Source: Cohnella thermotolerans DSM 17683
GTDB lineage: Bacteria; Bacillota; Bacilli; Paenibacillales; Paenibacillaceae
Length of the DNA stretch: 64,000 bases
Direction of reading: 5' to 3'
Assembly (NCBI RefSeq): GCF_000429825.1
Contig: NZ_KE386957.1
Coordinates: forward strand, 70,186-134,185
A program made the position numbers and the translations under genes. The notes under the pieces are model-generated. The model had not been told where the DNA came from. It saw only the letters and a program-made list of their open reading frames with translations, and did no database searches. Below are positions 27,056 through 34,532 of the stretch, piece by piece. Position 1 is the first letter of the stretch, and each line of letters starts with the position of its first letter.

Positions 27056-27154
27056 CGCAGCGCCCTGCGCCGCTCGTTTGCCGGTTGTGCGGCCGCCACG
27101 CAGCAACGAGAGCGCGATCATACCGCGCTCCGTTCTTGCAGCACCGCCCATTCG

Positions 27155-27310
27155 CTAATCCCGCGGGGCGCACCAGCGCGCGCCGTTCGCGAGCAGGCGC
27201 CGGAATTCGGGAACGGCGAAGGAGGGCCGGTGATGCCCGATCTGCACGTACGGATGATAAGGCGGCTGGTCTTAATCGCCGAGCACGAGCGCTTTTCTCC
27301 GAATCTTCAT
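27155..27310 (-). pseudogene. ThuA-like gene fossil with internal deletion and in-frame stop
   Basis: A good start (GGCGGAGAGG, ATG at 27310) opens a frame M-K-I-R-R-K-A-L-V-L-G-D, hits TAA, and continues in the same frame D-Q-P-P-Y-H-P-Y then G-H-H-R-P-S-F-A-V-P-E-F-R-R-L-L-A-N-G-A-R-W before TAG. The first piece looks like the start of ThuA-like (class I amidotransferase-fold) proteins; the second looks like their extreme C-terminus (E-A-F-x-H-P-x-F-R-R-L-L-x-x-A-x-R-W). About 200 residues of the middle are missing. Assignment is from remembered family patterns. The 350-base gap between the orphan kinase and the SDR gene holds this fossil and the short palindrome. Confidence 0.55.
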
Positions 27311-27347
27311 ATTCCTCTCCGCCTTCCGTCAACTTGAATGCCCGGTG

Positions 27348-28070
27348 TTACCAAGGATACGGCCGGCCGAGCAGATCGACGAACGCCGGCTTGTCGCCGC
27401 GATAGCGTTCGCGGTCCGCGATCACGTCCATAATATGGACGGAAGCCTGCTCGGGCGTATAGGTCGCGCCGGCGTCCAGATGCCCTCTCATCTGTGTCTG
27501 CACCCATCCCGGATGAATGAGCAGCACCTGGCCGCCTTGCTCCCGCAGCTGATTATGCAGCAGAACCGCCTGCATATTCAACGCCGCCTTCGACATGCAA
27601 TAGCCGTACCAGTTCGTTCGCTTCGCGGCTCCGATGCTGCCGGCCTCCGAGGAGATGTTCGCGATCAGCTTGCCTTCCGAACGCATGAGCGGCTTCAGCA
27701 GCGCGTGGACCACGCGGAACGCGCCGAGCGCGTTGACGTTGAACACTTGCAGCATCTCGTCGAAATCGAGGTCTTCGTCATAGACGGTCCGCTCGATATC
27801 GCCCAGTATGCCGGCGTTGTTAACGATCAGATCGATCGCGGCGGCGCTCTCCGCAATCTGCGAAGCAGCCTGACGAACGCTTGCGTCGCTGCCGATATCG
27901 AGCGGAATGACGCTCAGCCGGTCCGGATGCTCCTCCCGCAGCTCGTCCAAAGCTCCCCGAGCGGAGGCGTATTTCCCGGCGAAAACCTTGCAACCCCTTT
28001 CAAGAAGCCGTTTGACGAGCTCCAACCCGATTCCCCGGTCCGCCCCGGTCACGCATGCCGTTTTGATCAC
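27348..28070 (-). CDS. Short-chain dehydrogenase/reductase
   Basis: 240 residues, classical SDR length. Visible: cofactor motif T-G-A-D-R-G-I-G (about 8-15), V-N-N-A-G-I-L-G (about 81-88), serine region N-I-S-S-E-A-G-S and catalytic Y-G-Y-C-M-S-K (about 155-161), then H-P-G-W-V-Q-T. It likely uses NAD(P)H on a small carbonyl substrate, which cannot be told from sequence. GTG at 28070 places the cofactor motif at the normal distance from the N-terminus; ATG at 28103 has no binding site. Downstream of an ABC exporter on the same strand. Confidence 0.88.
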   Translation of the reverse strand: MIKTACVTGADRGIGLELVKRLLERGCKVFAGKYASARGALDELREEHPDRLSVIPLDIGSDASVRQAASQIAESAAAIDLIVNNAGILGDIERTVYDEDLDFDEMLQVFNVNALGAFRVVHALLKPLMRSEGKLIANISSEAGSIGAAKRTNWYGYCMSKAALNMQAVLLHNQLREQGGQVLLIHPGWVQTQMRGHLDAGATYTPEQASVHIMDVIADRERYRGDKPAFVDLLGRPYPW

Positions 28071-28108
28071 CGCGACATCACGATCCTTTCCTCGCCATCT
28101 CATCTAAT

Positions 28109-28141
28109 AGAGAAGGGCCCGGCCACCGGGCCCGCTTCTCT
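28109..28141 (-). terminator. Hairpin between the ABC exporter and SDR genes
   Basis: AGAGAAGGGCCCGG pairs with CCGGGCCCGCTTCTCT. The T-tract on the minus side is poor (ATTAG), on the plus side better (CCATTTTT). Probably stops or processes the ABC transcript. Confidence 0.5.
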
Positions 28142-28147
28142 CCATTT

Positions 28148-29959
28148 TTACGCTTGCAGCTGCTTCAATTGATAGAACTCGCCGCGCTTCGCCATCAGCT
28201 CTTCGTACGTCCCGATCTCGACGCACCTTCCCTGCTTCATGACGACGATGCGGTCGGCGTCGCGGATCGTGGACAGCCGGTGCGCCACGATGAACGTGGT
28301 GCGCCCCTTGATCAATTGCTGCATTGCCTTCTGCACGTAATACTCCGACTCGTTGTCCAGCGCCGACGTCGCTTCGTCGAGCAGAATAATGGACGGATCG
28401 CGGATAAGCGCGCGGGCGATGGCGATCCGCTGGCGCTGGCCGCCCGACAGCTTGCCGCCGTGCTCGCCGACCGGCGTATCCAGCCCTTGCGGGAGCTGCG
28501 CGATAACATCCTCCAGATGCGTCATCCGCACGACTTCCGCCAGCTTCTCCTCGCTGACCGACGGCAAGCCGTACGTAATGTTTTCCCGGATCGATCCCGA
28601 GAACAGCACCGTGTTCTGATGAACGACCGCCAGGTGCCGCCTGTAAGCACCCATGTCGAGCTCCTCCATCGGTATGCCGTCCACCCGCACCTGTCCTTTG
28701 AGCGGCTTGTTGAAGCCGATGACCAGGTTCAGCACGGTCGATTTACCCGCTCCGGAAGCCCCGACGAGCGCGATGCACTCCCCCGCCTTGACGTCGAGGT
28801 TAAAGTCGCTCAGCACGTGCCGGTCGGAATTCGGATAGCCGAAGTGGACGGACTCGAACGTGAAATGGCCTCGAGGCGCTTCGAGCTTTTTCTTCCCCTG
28901 ATACTCCTCGGTGTCCTTGGACAGCAAGATTTCGGTGACGGAGTAGATGGACTCGAAGCCCTTGGCGATGTTCGGGTAGACGTTCAGCAATTGCGAGATC
29001 GAGTTCAGAATCATCGTGAAGAACGACTGGTACAGCACGACGTCGCCGACCGGAATGGTGCCGCGGTACGCGAGCAATATCGTGAACGCCAGGCAGAGCA
29101 CCTGGAACACCTGGAACGTCACCCATGCCGAGGAGCCGAAATACGCTTCCACGATGTCGAGACGGTAGCCTTTGTTGCGCAGCTTGCTAAGCGTGTTGTC
29201 GATCTTGCGGATTTCCGTCTGCTCCAGACCGTGCGCCCGCGTGACCGGCATCATGCCGACCATCTCCGACACCTGGCCGGACATCGATTCGATCTGCTTG
29301 CGGAATTCGCTGTTCGTGCGCCGGATTTTCTTGCGGAAAAACGAGACGACGACGAGCGCCGTCGGAATCGTCAGGATGAAGAAGCCGGTGACGAGCAGAC
29401 TCCGGGAAGCCGTGATGCAGATCGCGACGATGACGCTGACGATCGCGGGCATGACGGACATCATCATCTGCCGGGACAGAAACTCGATGGCTTCGACGTC
29501 GCGCAGCACCTTCGATTGAAGCTTGCCTGCGGCCAGCTCGCCGTGCGCCGCCATGGACAGGCGCTGCAGCTTGCGCACGAGCGTACTTCGGAGCCCCGCC
29601 TCGACGTAGCGGATCGCCTTGCTCATATAGCTGATGTGAAGCACTTGCGTCGGAATGTTCTGGACAATGACGACGAACAGGAGGATGAAGTTCCACCACA
29701 ACGCGGCCGTCCCGTACTGATCGGGCTTCGTCGCCATATTGATCAGATTCGCCGTTACGATGGGCAGGACGTAAACCGGCGAATGCTTGATCAGGAAGAA
29801 AAACGTGGACAACAGCAATTTGCGCCAATGATCCCTGTAAAGCAGCGATAAAATGTGAAACGGACGGCGGTCCGTCAACGCTTCGTTCTCGAACAGATGC
29901 TCCAAGCCGTACGATTGGGATTCGGCGGGTTGGGAAGCGGCAGCCGCAGCGGTCGACAT
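28148..29959 (-). CDS. ABC transporter, fused permease and ATPase (exporter type)
   Basis: 603 residues. The N-terminal 350 residues hold the six-helix exporter domain; the first helix starts after a long Ala/Gln-rich cytoplasmic leader (about 1-45). The ATPase shows Walker A G-A-S-G-A-G-K-S-T (about 405), Q loop V-V-H-Q-N-T, signature L-S-G-G-Q-R-Q-R and Walker B I-I-L-L-D-E-A-T-S-A-L-D. It would work as a homodimer exporting a lipid, drug or peptide. AAAGGGG lies upstream of the ATG at 29959. A single-domain LuxR-type regulator is encoded just upstream on the same strand. Confidence 0.92.
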   Translation of the reverse strand: MSTAAAAASQPAESQSYGLEHLFENEALTDRRPFHILSLLYRDHWRKLLLSTFFFLIKHSPVYVLPIVTANLINMATKPDQYGTAALWWNFILLFVVIVQNIPTQVLHISYMSKAIRYVEAGLRSTLVRKLQRLSMAAHGELAAGKLQSKVLRDVEAIEFLSRQMMMSVMPAIVSVIVAICITASRSLLVTGFFILTIPTALVVVSFFRKKIRRTNSEFRKQIESMSGQVSEMVGMMPVTRAHGLEQTEIRKIDNTLSKLRNKGYRLDIVEAYFGSSAWVTFQVFQVLCLAFTILLAYRGTIPVGDVVLYQSFFTMILNSISQLLNVYPNIAKGFESIYSVTEILLSKDTEEYQGKKKLEAPRGHFTFESVHFGYPNSDRHVLSDFNLDVKAGECIALVGASGAGKSTVLNLVIGFNKPLKGQVRVDGIPMEELDMGAYRRHLAVVHQNTVLFSGSIRENITYGLPSVSEEKLAEVVRMTHLEDVIAQLPQGLDTPVGEHGGKLSGGQRQRIAIARALIRDPSIILLDEATSALDNESEYYVQKAMQQLIKGRTTFIVAHRLSTIRDADRIVVMKQGRCVEIGTYEELMAKRGEFYQLKQLQA

Positions 29960-30195
29960 GATGAGCGATTCCCCTTTCTCCACGCGATAAACACGCGTTC
30001 ACAAAAAGCTAACTACCCCATTTTCGGGCATAACTCGCTTAGTGTAAACCGGAGAAATGGAGAAGAAGCCGCGGCATTCAGCGCTGCGGCCTCCATAACG
30101 GGCTTTATCGGCACAGAATCTAACGATATCTGCCGCTTGATCAAGTTTTCGCGGTTTTGCCCTTCGAGAGCCCGTTCGCTTTTTCTCCCTATCGC

Positions 30196-30426
30196 TCAGG
30201 CTCCGATCATTTTGAGAATGAGCGACGCTTTCGAGTTGACCTGCATTTTCAGATTGATTCTGGAAATGTGGACTTTGACCGTATGGCGGCTGATTCCGAG
30301 CAGATCGGCGATGCGCTTGTAGTCGTAATCTCTCATCCAATAATTTAAAATTTCTTTCTCCCGTTGCGTGAGCCGGTACTTCTCCGCCGCTTGCTCGAAG
30401 GCGGATTCCGTCAGCCATTCGTTCAT
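30196..30426 (-). CDS. Single-domain LuxR-type transcriptional regulator
   Basis: 76 residues, almost only a GerE/LuxR helix-turn-helix: L-T-Q-R-E-K-E-I-L-N-Y-W (about 19-30), I-A-D-L-L-G-I-S-R-H-T-V-K-V-H-I (about 40-55), and a closing helix. No receiver or ligand-binding domain. The size matches GerE, but the sequence is clearly different from the GerE of this window at 35893-36117. GGAGGG lies eight bases before the ATG, and TATAAT (rc at 30481-30486) about 55 bases upstream. It may control the ABC exporter directly downstream. Confidence 0.8.
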   Translation of the reverse strand: MNEWLTESAFEQAAEKYRLTQREKEILNYWMRDYDYKRIADLLGISRHTVKVHISRINLKMQVNSKASLILKMIGA

Positions 30427-30560
30427 TAACAAATCCCTCCATGAGCGGAAATAAGATTGAGGCAAGCCCGTTTTCTCCTCATTATAGACACCGCTTTCCG
30501 CGGATGCTGTCAGTTTGTCGTGTCGGATCGGATTTTCACAACAATTTTTCACAAACGACA

Positions 30561-30581
30561 AAAATCCCCGCTGCAGCGGGG
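30561..30581 (-). terminator. Orphan terminator
   Basis: CCCCGCTG and CAGCGGGG form a perfect stem followed on the minus strand by ATTTTTG. No intact minus-strand gene lies upstream of it, so the gene it served is probably lost. It may also isolate the LuxR-type gene. Confidence 0.65.
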
Positions 30582-30721
30582 TTAATCCAAAGCGTTACAT
30601 CTGTCGCCCGTCCGGCCCGGCGACAGCAAACCCGTTCGAAAAAAACGGAAAGAAGTCGATTGGTGCGGAAAGCTTCGGCGAATCGGGTCGAATGCGGGAC
30701 CGGAAGTCGCGGAAATAGCGG

Positions 30722-30901
30722 TCGGTTCCTCTCTTGTTCGGCAACATGTGGGAGCGAAACGTGAGGCTGACCATGGGACAGGCTCCCGTGATCCACTACT
30801 TGCCGATGTTGTACCAGAAAATTACGGAAGACGCATTCGATCCGACCGAGATCGTCACGCATAAAGTGCCGCTTTGGACCGAAGCACATGGTCGTGCTTG
30901 A
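30722..30901 (+). pseudogene. Zinc-dependent alcohol dehydrogenase fossil (C-terminal piece)
   Basis: The frame reads L-F-G-N-M-W-E-R-N-V-R-L-T-M-G-Q-A-P-V-I, then H-Y-L-P-M-L-Y and F-D-P-T-E-I-V-T-H-K-V-P-L, which is the end of the Rossmann part of class III-like zinc alcohol/formaldehyde dehydrogenases. After K-V-P-L the expected D-E-A is reached only with a frameshift, and the frame ends at TGA. The N-terminal 300 residues are missing and nothing similar precedes it. The 590-base gap between the LuxR-type and ArsR genes holds only this fossil, one terminator and the ArsR promoter region. Confidence 0.75.
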
Positions 30902-31020
30902 CAGCGGATAGCATTACCCCTTATGTAATGTTAGAATGAGTAAAACTTTGATTGGTTGCTTAAGCAGGCAGAATTGTTCGCATTCGAAGCCGAATTCTTA
31001 CGCATCTGGAGGAGGTAGCC

Positions 31021-31323
31021 ATGGAACAATTGGAGGTATTTAAAGCCTTGGCCAATGAAACGAGGCTGCTCATGATGAAGTGGTTAAAAAATCCGGAAAC
31101 CTATTTTCCAAAGCCGCAAAATGGGGATATCCACGAAGACGGGGTTTGCGTGAGCGACATCCATAAAAAAGTCGGATTGTCACAATCCACAGTATCCTTT
31201 TACCTATCGATGCTGCAAAACGCCGGATTGATAAAAGCCAAACGCGTTGGGCAATTTACTTATTATAAAAGAGATGAGGAAAACATTAAAAAAATAACGG
31301 AATGGTTGTCCAGAGAGTTGTAA
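31021..31323 (+). CDS. ArsR-family transcriptional regulator
   Basis: 100 residues, one winged helix-turn-helix: F-K-A-L-A-N-E-T-R-L-L-M-M-K-W (about 6-20), recognition helix V-G-L-S-Q-S-T-V-S-F-Y-L-S-M-L (about 57-71) and wing V-G-Q-F-T-Y-Y-K-R. An insert with H-E-D-G-V-C-V lies between the first helices; a single cysteine and two histidines do not form a recognised metal site. GGAGG lies six bases before the ATG. TTGACA at 30898 could be its -35. Codon use is more AT-rich than that of the core genes. It probably controls the oxidoreductase gene 100 bases downstream. Confidence 0.85.
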   Translation: MEQLEVFKALANETRLLMMKWLKNPETYFPKPQNGDIHEDGVCVSDIHKKVGLSQSTVSFYLSMLQNAGLIKAKRVGQFTYYKRDEENIKKITEWLSREL

Positions 31324-31346
31324 AGCCGTTGAATGTCCAACTCCCT

Positions 31347-31360
31347 TGCACAATCGTGCA
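31347..31360. promoter_or_regulatory. Palindrome between arsR-type gene and oxidoreductase gene
   Basis: TGCAC-AATC-GTGCA followed by TTTTATTTTATT. It could be the operator of the ArsR-type regulator or a weak terminator. The 100-base gap is very AT-rich and may hold the oxidoreductase promoter. Confidence 0.35.
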
Positions 31361-31423
31361 TTTTATTTTATTATTACATCGAATATTATAGATATTTAAA
31401 TTTATATATACGGAGGGGCGAAG

Positions 31424-32389
31424 ATGAATCGGTTCGAAAAGCACAAAGGTTATTCACGCATGTTTAAAGAGAACCATCTGACGCTTGGATTGTTTTTTCC
31501 TTTGGAATCCTACGAAGGCAGCATTCCGGAGATGAACGTCGATAAGCAAATCAAGCTGGCCAAAAGAGCGGAAGAGCTGAATTTCGCCGCCTTGTTCGTG
31601 CGGGATGTTCCGTTGCATGACCCCTATTTTGGGGATGTGGGGCAAATTTATGATCCCTGGGCTTATCTAGGATATCTAGCTGCCCATACCCAAAACATCG
31701 CTTTGGGCACCGCAAGCATTATTCTCACCTTGCGTCACCCTTTGCATGTAGCCAAAGCAGCTGCTTCCATCGATCACTTGTCCGGCGAACGCCTCGTTCT
31801 CGGGGTAGCGACCGGGGATCGTCCTGTAGAATTCCCAGCCTTCTCCGTTGATGTCCAACAGCGCGGCACTTTGTTTCAAGAAGCCCTTTCGGTCATGAAA
31901 AAGGTGTGGAAGGAAAACTTTCCGGCGATCCGAACGCCGCGTGTCGATCTGTCGCAAGCGGACCTTTTGCCCAAACCGCGTCTGTCGGATATTCCGGTGC
32001 TGGTTACCGGCCACAGCGCGCAGTCCATTGAATGGATCTCCCAACATAGCGACGGATGGATGTATTACCCTCGAAACGTGAAATTTCAAGCGGAACTGAT
32101 TCAAAATTGGCGATCCCTCACCGATCCGTTTAAACCGTTCACTCAATCGCTCTATATCGATTTGACCGAAGATCCGAATCATCCGCCGGTTCCCATTCAT
32201 TTAGGATTCCGAATCGGGCGCAATCCGTTGATCGAATTCATTCAGTTGCTTCAGACAGTAGGCGTCAATCATGTGATCATCAATTTAAAATATGGCCATC
32301 GTCCGGTTGAAGAAGTGATTGAAGAGCTGGGCGAAGAAGTCGTACCGCATTTTCCCGCAGTGACCGGCAAGCAGCAGGAAAATTCGTGA
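31424..32389 (+). CDS. Luciferase-like (LLM) flavin-dependent oxidoreductase, BA3436/TIGR03571-like
   Basis: 321 residues. One TIM-barrel LLM domain beginning L-T-L-G-L-F-F-P-L-E-S-Y, with F-V-R-D-V-P-L-H-D-P-Y-F-G-D (about 65), I-A-L-G-T-A-S-I-I-L (about 95), the L-R-H-P-L-H-V-A-K-A motif and G-V-A-T-G-D-R-P-V-E (about 135) that mark the BA3436 subfamily. It would bind reduced FMN or F420-like cofactor; substrate unknown. GGAGGGG lies five bases before the ATG. An ArsR-type regulator precedes it. Base composition is more AT-rich than the backbone. Confidence 0.85.
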   Translation: MNRFEKHKGYSRMFKENHLTLGLFFPLESYEGSIPEMNVDKQIKLAKRAEELNFAALFVRDVPLHDPYFGDVGQIYDPWAYLGYLAAHTQNIALGTASIILTLRHPLHVAKAAASIDHLSGERLVLGVATGDRPVEFPAFSVDVQQRGTLFQEALSVMKKVWKENFPAIRTPRVDLSQADLLPKPRLSDIPVLVTGHSAQSIEWISQHSDGWMYYPRNVKFQAELIQNWRSLTDPFKPFTQSLYIDLTEDPNHPPVPIHLGFRIGRNPLIEFIQLLQTVGVNHVIINLKYGHRPVEEVIEELGEEVVPHFPAVTGKQQENS

Positions 32390-32585
32390 GCAGGTTCTGG
32401 CCGGGTATACGGGCATTTCCCGATCGGAAGTGGCGTTTCTGTATAACACGCTGGCTGAAGATAAGGATAGCGAAGAAGAAATCGGCAAGCATTACGACAA
32501 TCTGTTGCAACGAGCGTATGCGTTAGGGCATAGCTACGGCGATTCCGGGGACGCGGGAATCGGTTCGCCGGGAAGGAGGAGCTGA
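32364..32585 (+). pseudogene. Unidentified coding fragment without a start codon
   Basis: An open frame from 32364 to TGA at 32583-32585 that begins inside the end of the oxidoreductase gene and lacks a convincing start. It reads like real protein: K-I-R-E-Q-V-L-A-G-Y-T-G-I-S-R-S-E-V-A-F, then E-E-I-G-K-H-Y-D-N-L-L-Q-R-A-Y-A-L-G. It is probably the C-terminal remnant of a helical enzyme domain that was fused or cut when the neighbourhood was rearranged. I do not recognise the family. The last codons overlap the ribosome binding site of the next gene. Confidence 0.4.
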
Positions 32586-32590
32586 CAGCG

Positions 32591-33439
32591 ATGGCTTACC
32601 GTGTGTATGCGATGGATTTTTCCTTCTACAACTCCATGGGCATTTACAGTTTTGAAGCGCGGTGCGAGATGCTGCAAGAGATCGGCTACGATGCCATGCA
32701 TATGTCCATCTGGCACGGAGAGCGGTGGCGGGATGCGGCGAAGCTTGGCAGCGTCAAGCCGAAATATGGGCTGGACGTAGCGGGTGTGTACGTCGTGCTG
32801 GATTTGTCTCTAGGCGAAGACCATCCGAAAAATCAAGGCATCCTGAAATTGTTGGAGACGATTGAGGGGTGTTCGACGGTCGAACTCGCGATCCAGTCCG
32901 TTGGCGGCCATCTGCGCCCGTCGGATCCGGCTGGCGACGACATCGCGGTGAAGTGGCTGGAAAAAGCGCTTAAGATTTGCGAGCGTCGAAACATCGATCT
33001 CCTGCTCTATACGCACCTGTCCTTCTGGGTCGAACGCCACGAAGATGCGGTGCGGCTGTGCCGGCGGTTGAACCATCCCCATTTGGGAATCGTGTTCTGC
33101 GGCTACCACTGGTACGCCGTCGACGGAACCAACCTAAGGGGCATACTGGAGGCGGCGGCGCCGTATCTGAAGCAAGCGAACCTGTCCGGCAGCCGCCGGA
33201 ATCCGCACGGATTCGGCAACGTGGCGACGATCGAGCCGCTGGACGAAGGCGAGCTGGACAACTTCGCCTTGCTTGGAGAGCTTCGAAAGATCGGTTTTCA
33301 GGGGATGATCGGTTTTCAAGGCTGGAGCGAAGGGGGCGACGCCTACGCGAAGCTGAAACGGTCGCTCCAGGCTTTCCGCGACATGGAACGTCGTCTGGAG
33401 GCTCATCCGCACTGGGCGGAATTGAAATTGCTGCCGTAA
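32591..33439 (+). CDS. Sugar phosphate isomerase/epimerase, xylose isomerase-like TIM barrel
   Basis: 282 residues, typical for this AP-endonuclease-2 superfamily. Signs are the early M-D-F-S-F-Y, strand-end glutamate/histidine segments H-M-S-I-W-H (about 37-42), V-E-L-A-I-Q-S-V-G-G (about 95), L-L-Y-T-H-L-S-F-W (about 138), I-V-F-C-G-Y-H-W-Y (about 172) and G-F-Q-G-W-S near the end. These enzymes isomerise or epimerise keto sugars or inositol derivatives with a divalent metal; the substrate cannot be told here. AAGGAGG lies about ten bases before the ATG. It follows the oxidoreductase gene and probably shares its transcript. Confidence 0.8.
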   Translation: MAYRVYAMDFSFYNSMGIYSFEARCEMLQEIGYDAMHMSIWHGERWRDAAKLGSVKPKYGLDVAGVYVVLDLSLGEDHPKNQGILKLLETIEGCSTVELAIQSVGGHLRPSDPAGDDIAVKWLEKALKICERRNIDLLLYTHLSFWVERHEDAVRLCRRLNHPHLGIVFCGYHWYAVDGTNLRGILEAAAPYLKQANLSGSRRNPHGFGNVATIEPLDEGELDNFALLGELRKIGFQGMIGFQGWSEGGDAYAKLKRSLQAFRDMERRLEAHPHWAELKLLP

Positions 33440-33532
33440 TGTTGCCGCTGCTTGACAGCGCGCTCGTCGGTCGCCGTTGGCAGGGGCGCTTTCCGCCAGC
33501 CGGCGGCGATCCGGCTTCAAGGTTGCCCCCCT

Positions 33533-34420
33533 TCACGTACCGCTGAGAACTATGTTTTTTAACTGCAACACAGCGCTTTTCAACTCGCTCTCCTTTTCCA
33601 AGTAAGCGAATAAAGCTTTGATCAACGGGCCGTTCGGCGATTCCTTGCTTACCTCCTTCCGAAGCAAATCCAAGATCTCTTGCAGTTCCCGCCGGTGTTC
33701 GCTCCCGGCCTGAATGTCTTGAAGCGTCATCTGGATCTCCCCAAGCAGCTCCTCGATCATCTCGGTCTTCTCTTCTTCTCCTCCTTCCGCTCCCCAGTGA
33801 ATATACCGCTCGAAGGCAGATTGCCGGAGCATCGGTTTCGGCCCGGTTGCAATCAAATGTTTAACCAGCACATCCAATTTATCCAATATAAAACAAGCCG
33901 TCTCTTCAATCGATAGCAAATTGGCTTCTTGAATAATCCAGAACTGGTACTCCTTCAGAAGCGCTTTGTAAATGAATGCGAGATCCCATAGGTAAGGTTC
34001 GATCTCCTCCCCGTACATACTCAACAGACAGTCTTTGTGCCACTTCATCAACCTGCCTCGAACGCGAAGCCGCAGCGGATGGAACTTGGCGTCCTGCTGG
34101 ATGGGGAGCTCGGCAAATTCGACCAAAATGAACTTATACTCCAAAAAATACTGAAACCGAAAAATGATTTGTTGAAGAAACATGTCTCTCGCCGAAGGGT
34201 GCGGAAGAAGCTTCAGCCTTTCGGCCTCTTCGAAGTAAGCGTTCTGGCAATGATCGAACACCTCGCTGAACAAGTCTTCCTTCGACCGAAAATATTTATA
34301 AACGGAACCCTTGGCGATCCGGCAATCGTCCGCGATATCTTGGATCGAGGTCGAAAGAAACCCCCGTTCCTTAAAAAGCTTGGTTGCCGACCGGATGATC
34401 TCCTGTTTCGTTACGATCAT
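33533..34420 (-). CDS. TetR-family transcriptional regulator with long C-terminal region
   Basis: 295 residues, longer than the usual 190-220. N-terminal helix-turn-helix: A-T-K-L-F-K-E-R-G-F-L-S-T-S (about 12-25), I-A-D-D-C-R-I-A-K-G-S-V-Y-K-Y-F (about 30-45). The rest is helical, ending in a charged tail of about 80 residues (E-E-E-K-T-E-M-I-E-E-L-L-G) that may be a coiled coil. ATG at 34420 has AAAGGA upstream. It is divergent from an MFS exporter with 112 bases between starts and overlapping promoters, the usual design of a repressor controlling an exporter. Confidence 0.88.
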   Translation of the reverse strand: MIVTKQEIIRSATKLFKERGFLSTSIQDIADDCRIAKGSVYKYFRSKEDLFSEVFDHCQNAYFEEAERLKLLPHPSARDMFLQQIIFRFQYFLEYKFILVEFAELPIQQDAKFHPLRLRVRGRLMKWHKDCLLSMYGEEIEPYLWDLAFIYKALLKEYQFWIIQEANLLSIEETACFILDKLDVLVKHLIATGPKPMLRQSAFERYIHWGAEGGEEEKTEMIEELLGEIQMTLQDIQAGSEHRRELQEILDLLRKEVSKESPNGPLIKALFAYLEKESELKSAVLQLKNIVLSGT

Positions 34421-34435
34421 AGGCAGTATCCTTTC

Positions 34436-34482
34436 TTGACATCGGTATGACTTATCGTACAAAATAATAAACACCAAGTCAA
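34436..34482. promoter_or_regulatory. Overlapping divergent promoters of the tetR and MFS genes
   Basis: Plus strand: TTGACA, 16 bases, TACAAA (towards the MFS gene). Minus strand: TTGACT, 17 bases, TACGAT (towards tetR). The two overlap, so one bound repressor could shut both. Confidence 0.5.
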
Positions 34483-34532
34483 AGCCGGGTGTCCATTAAC
34501 AACTTAGAGACAAAGAAAGCAGGTTTAGTTTG

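Noticed and set aside
26940-27332. 130-codon minus-strand open frame after the orphan kinase gene
   Set aside because: Arg-rich and out of frame with the recognisable ThuA-like pieces; it is a shadow.
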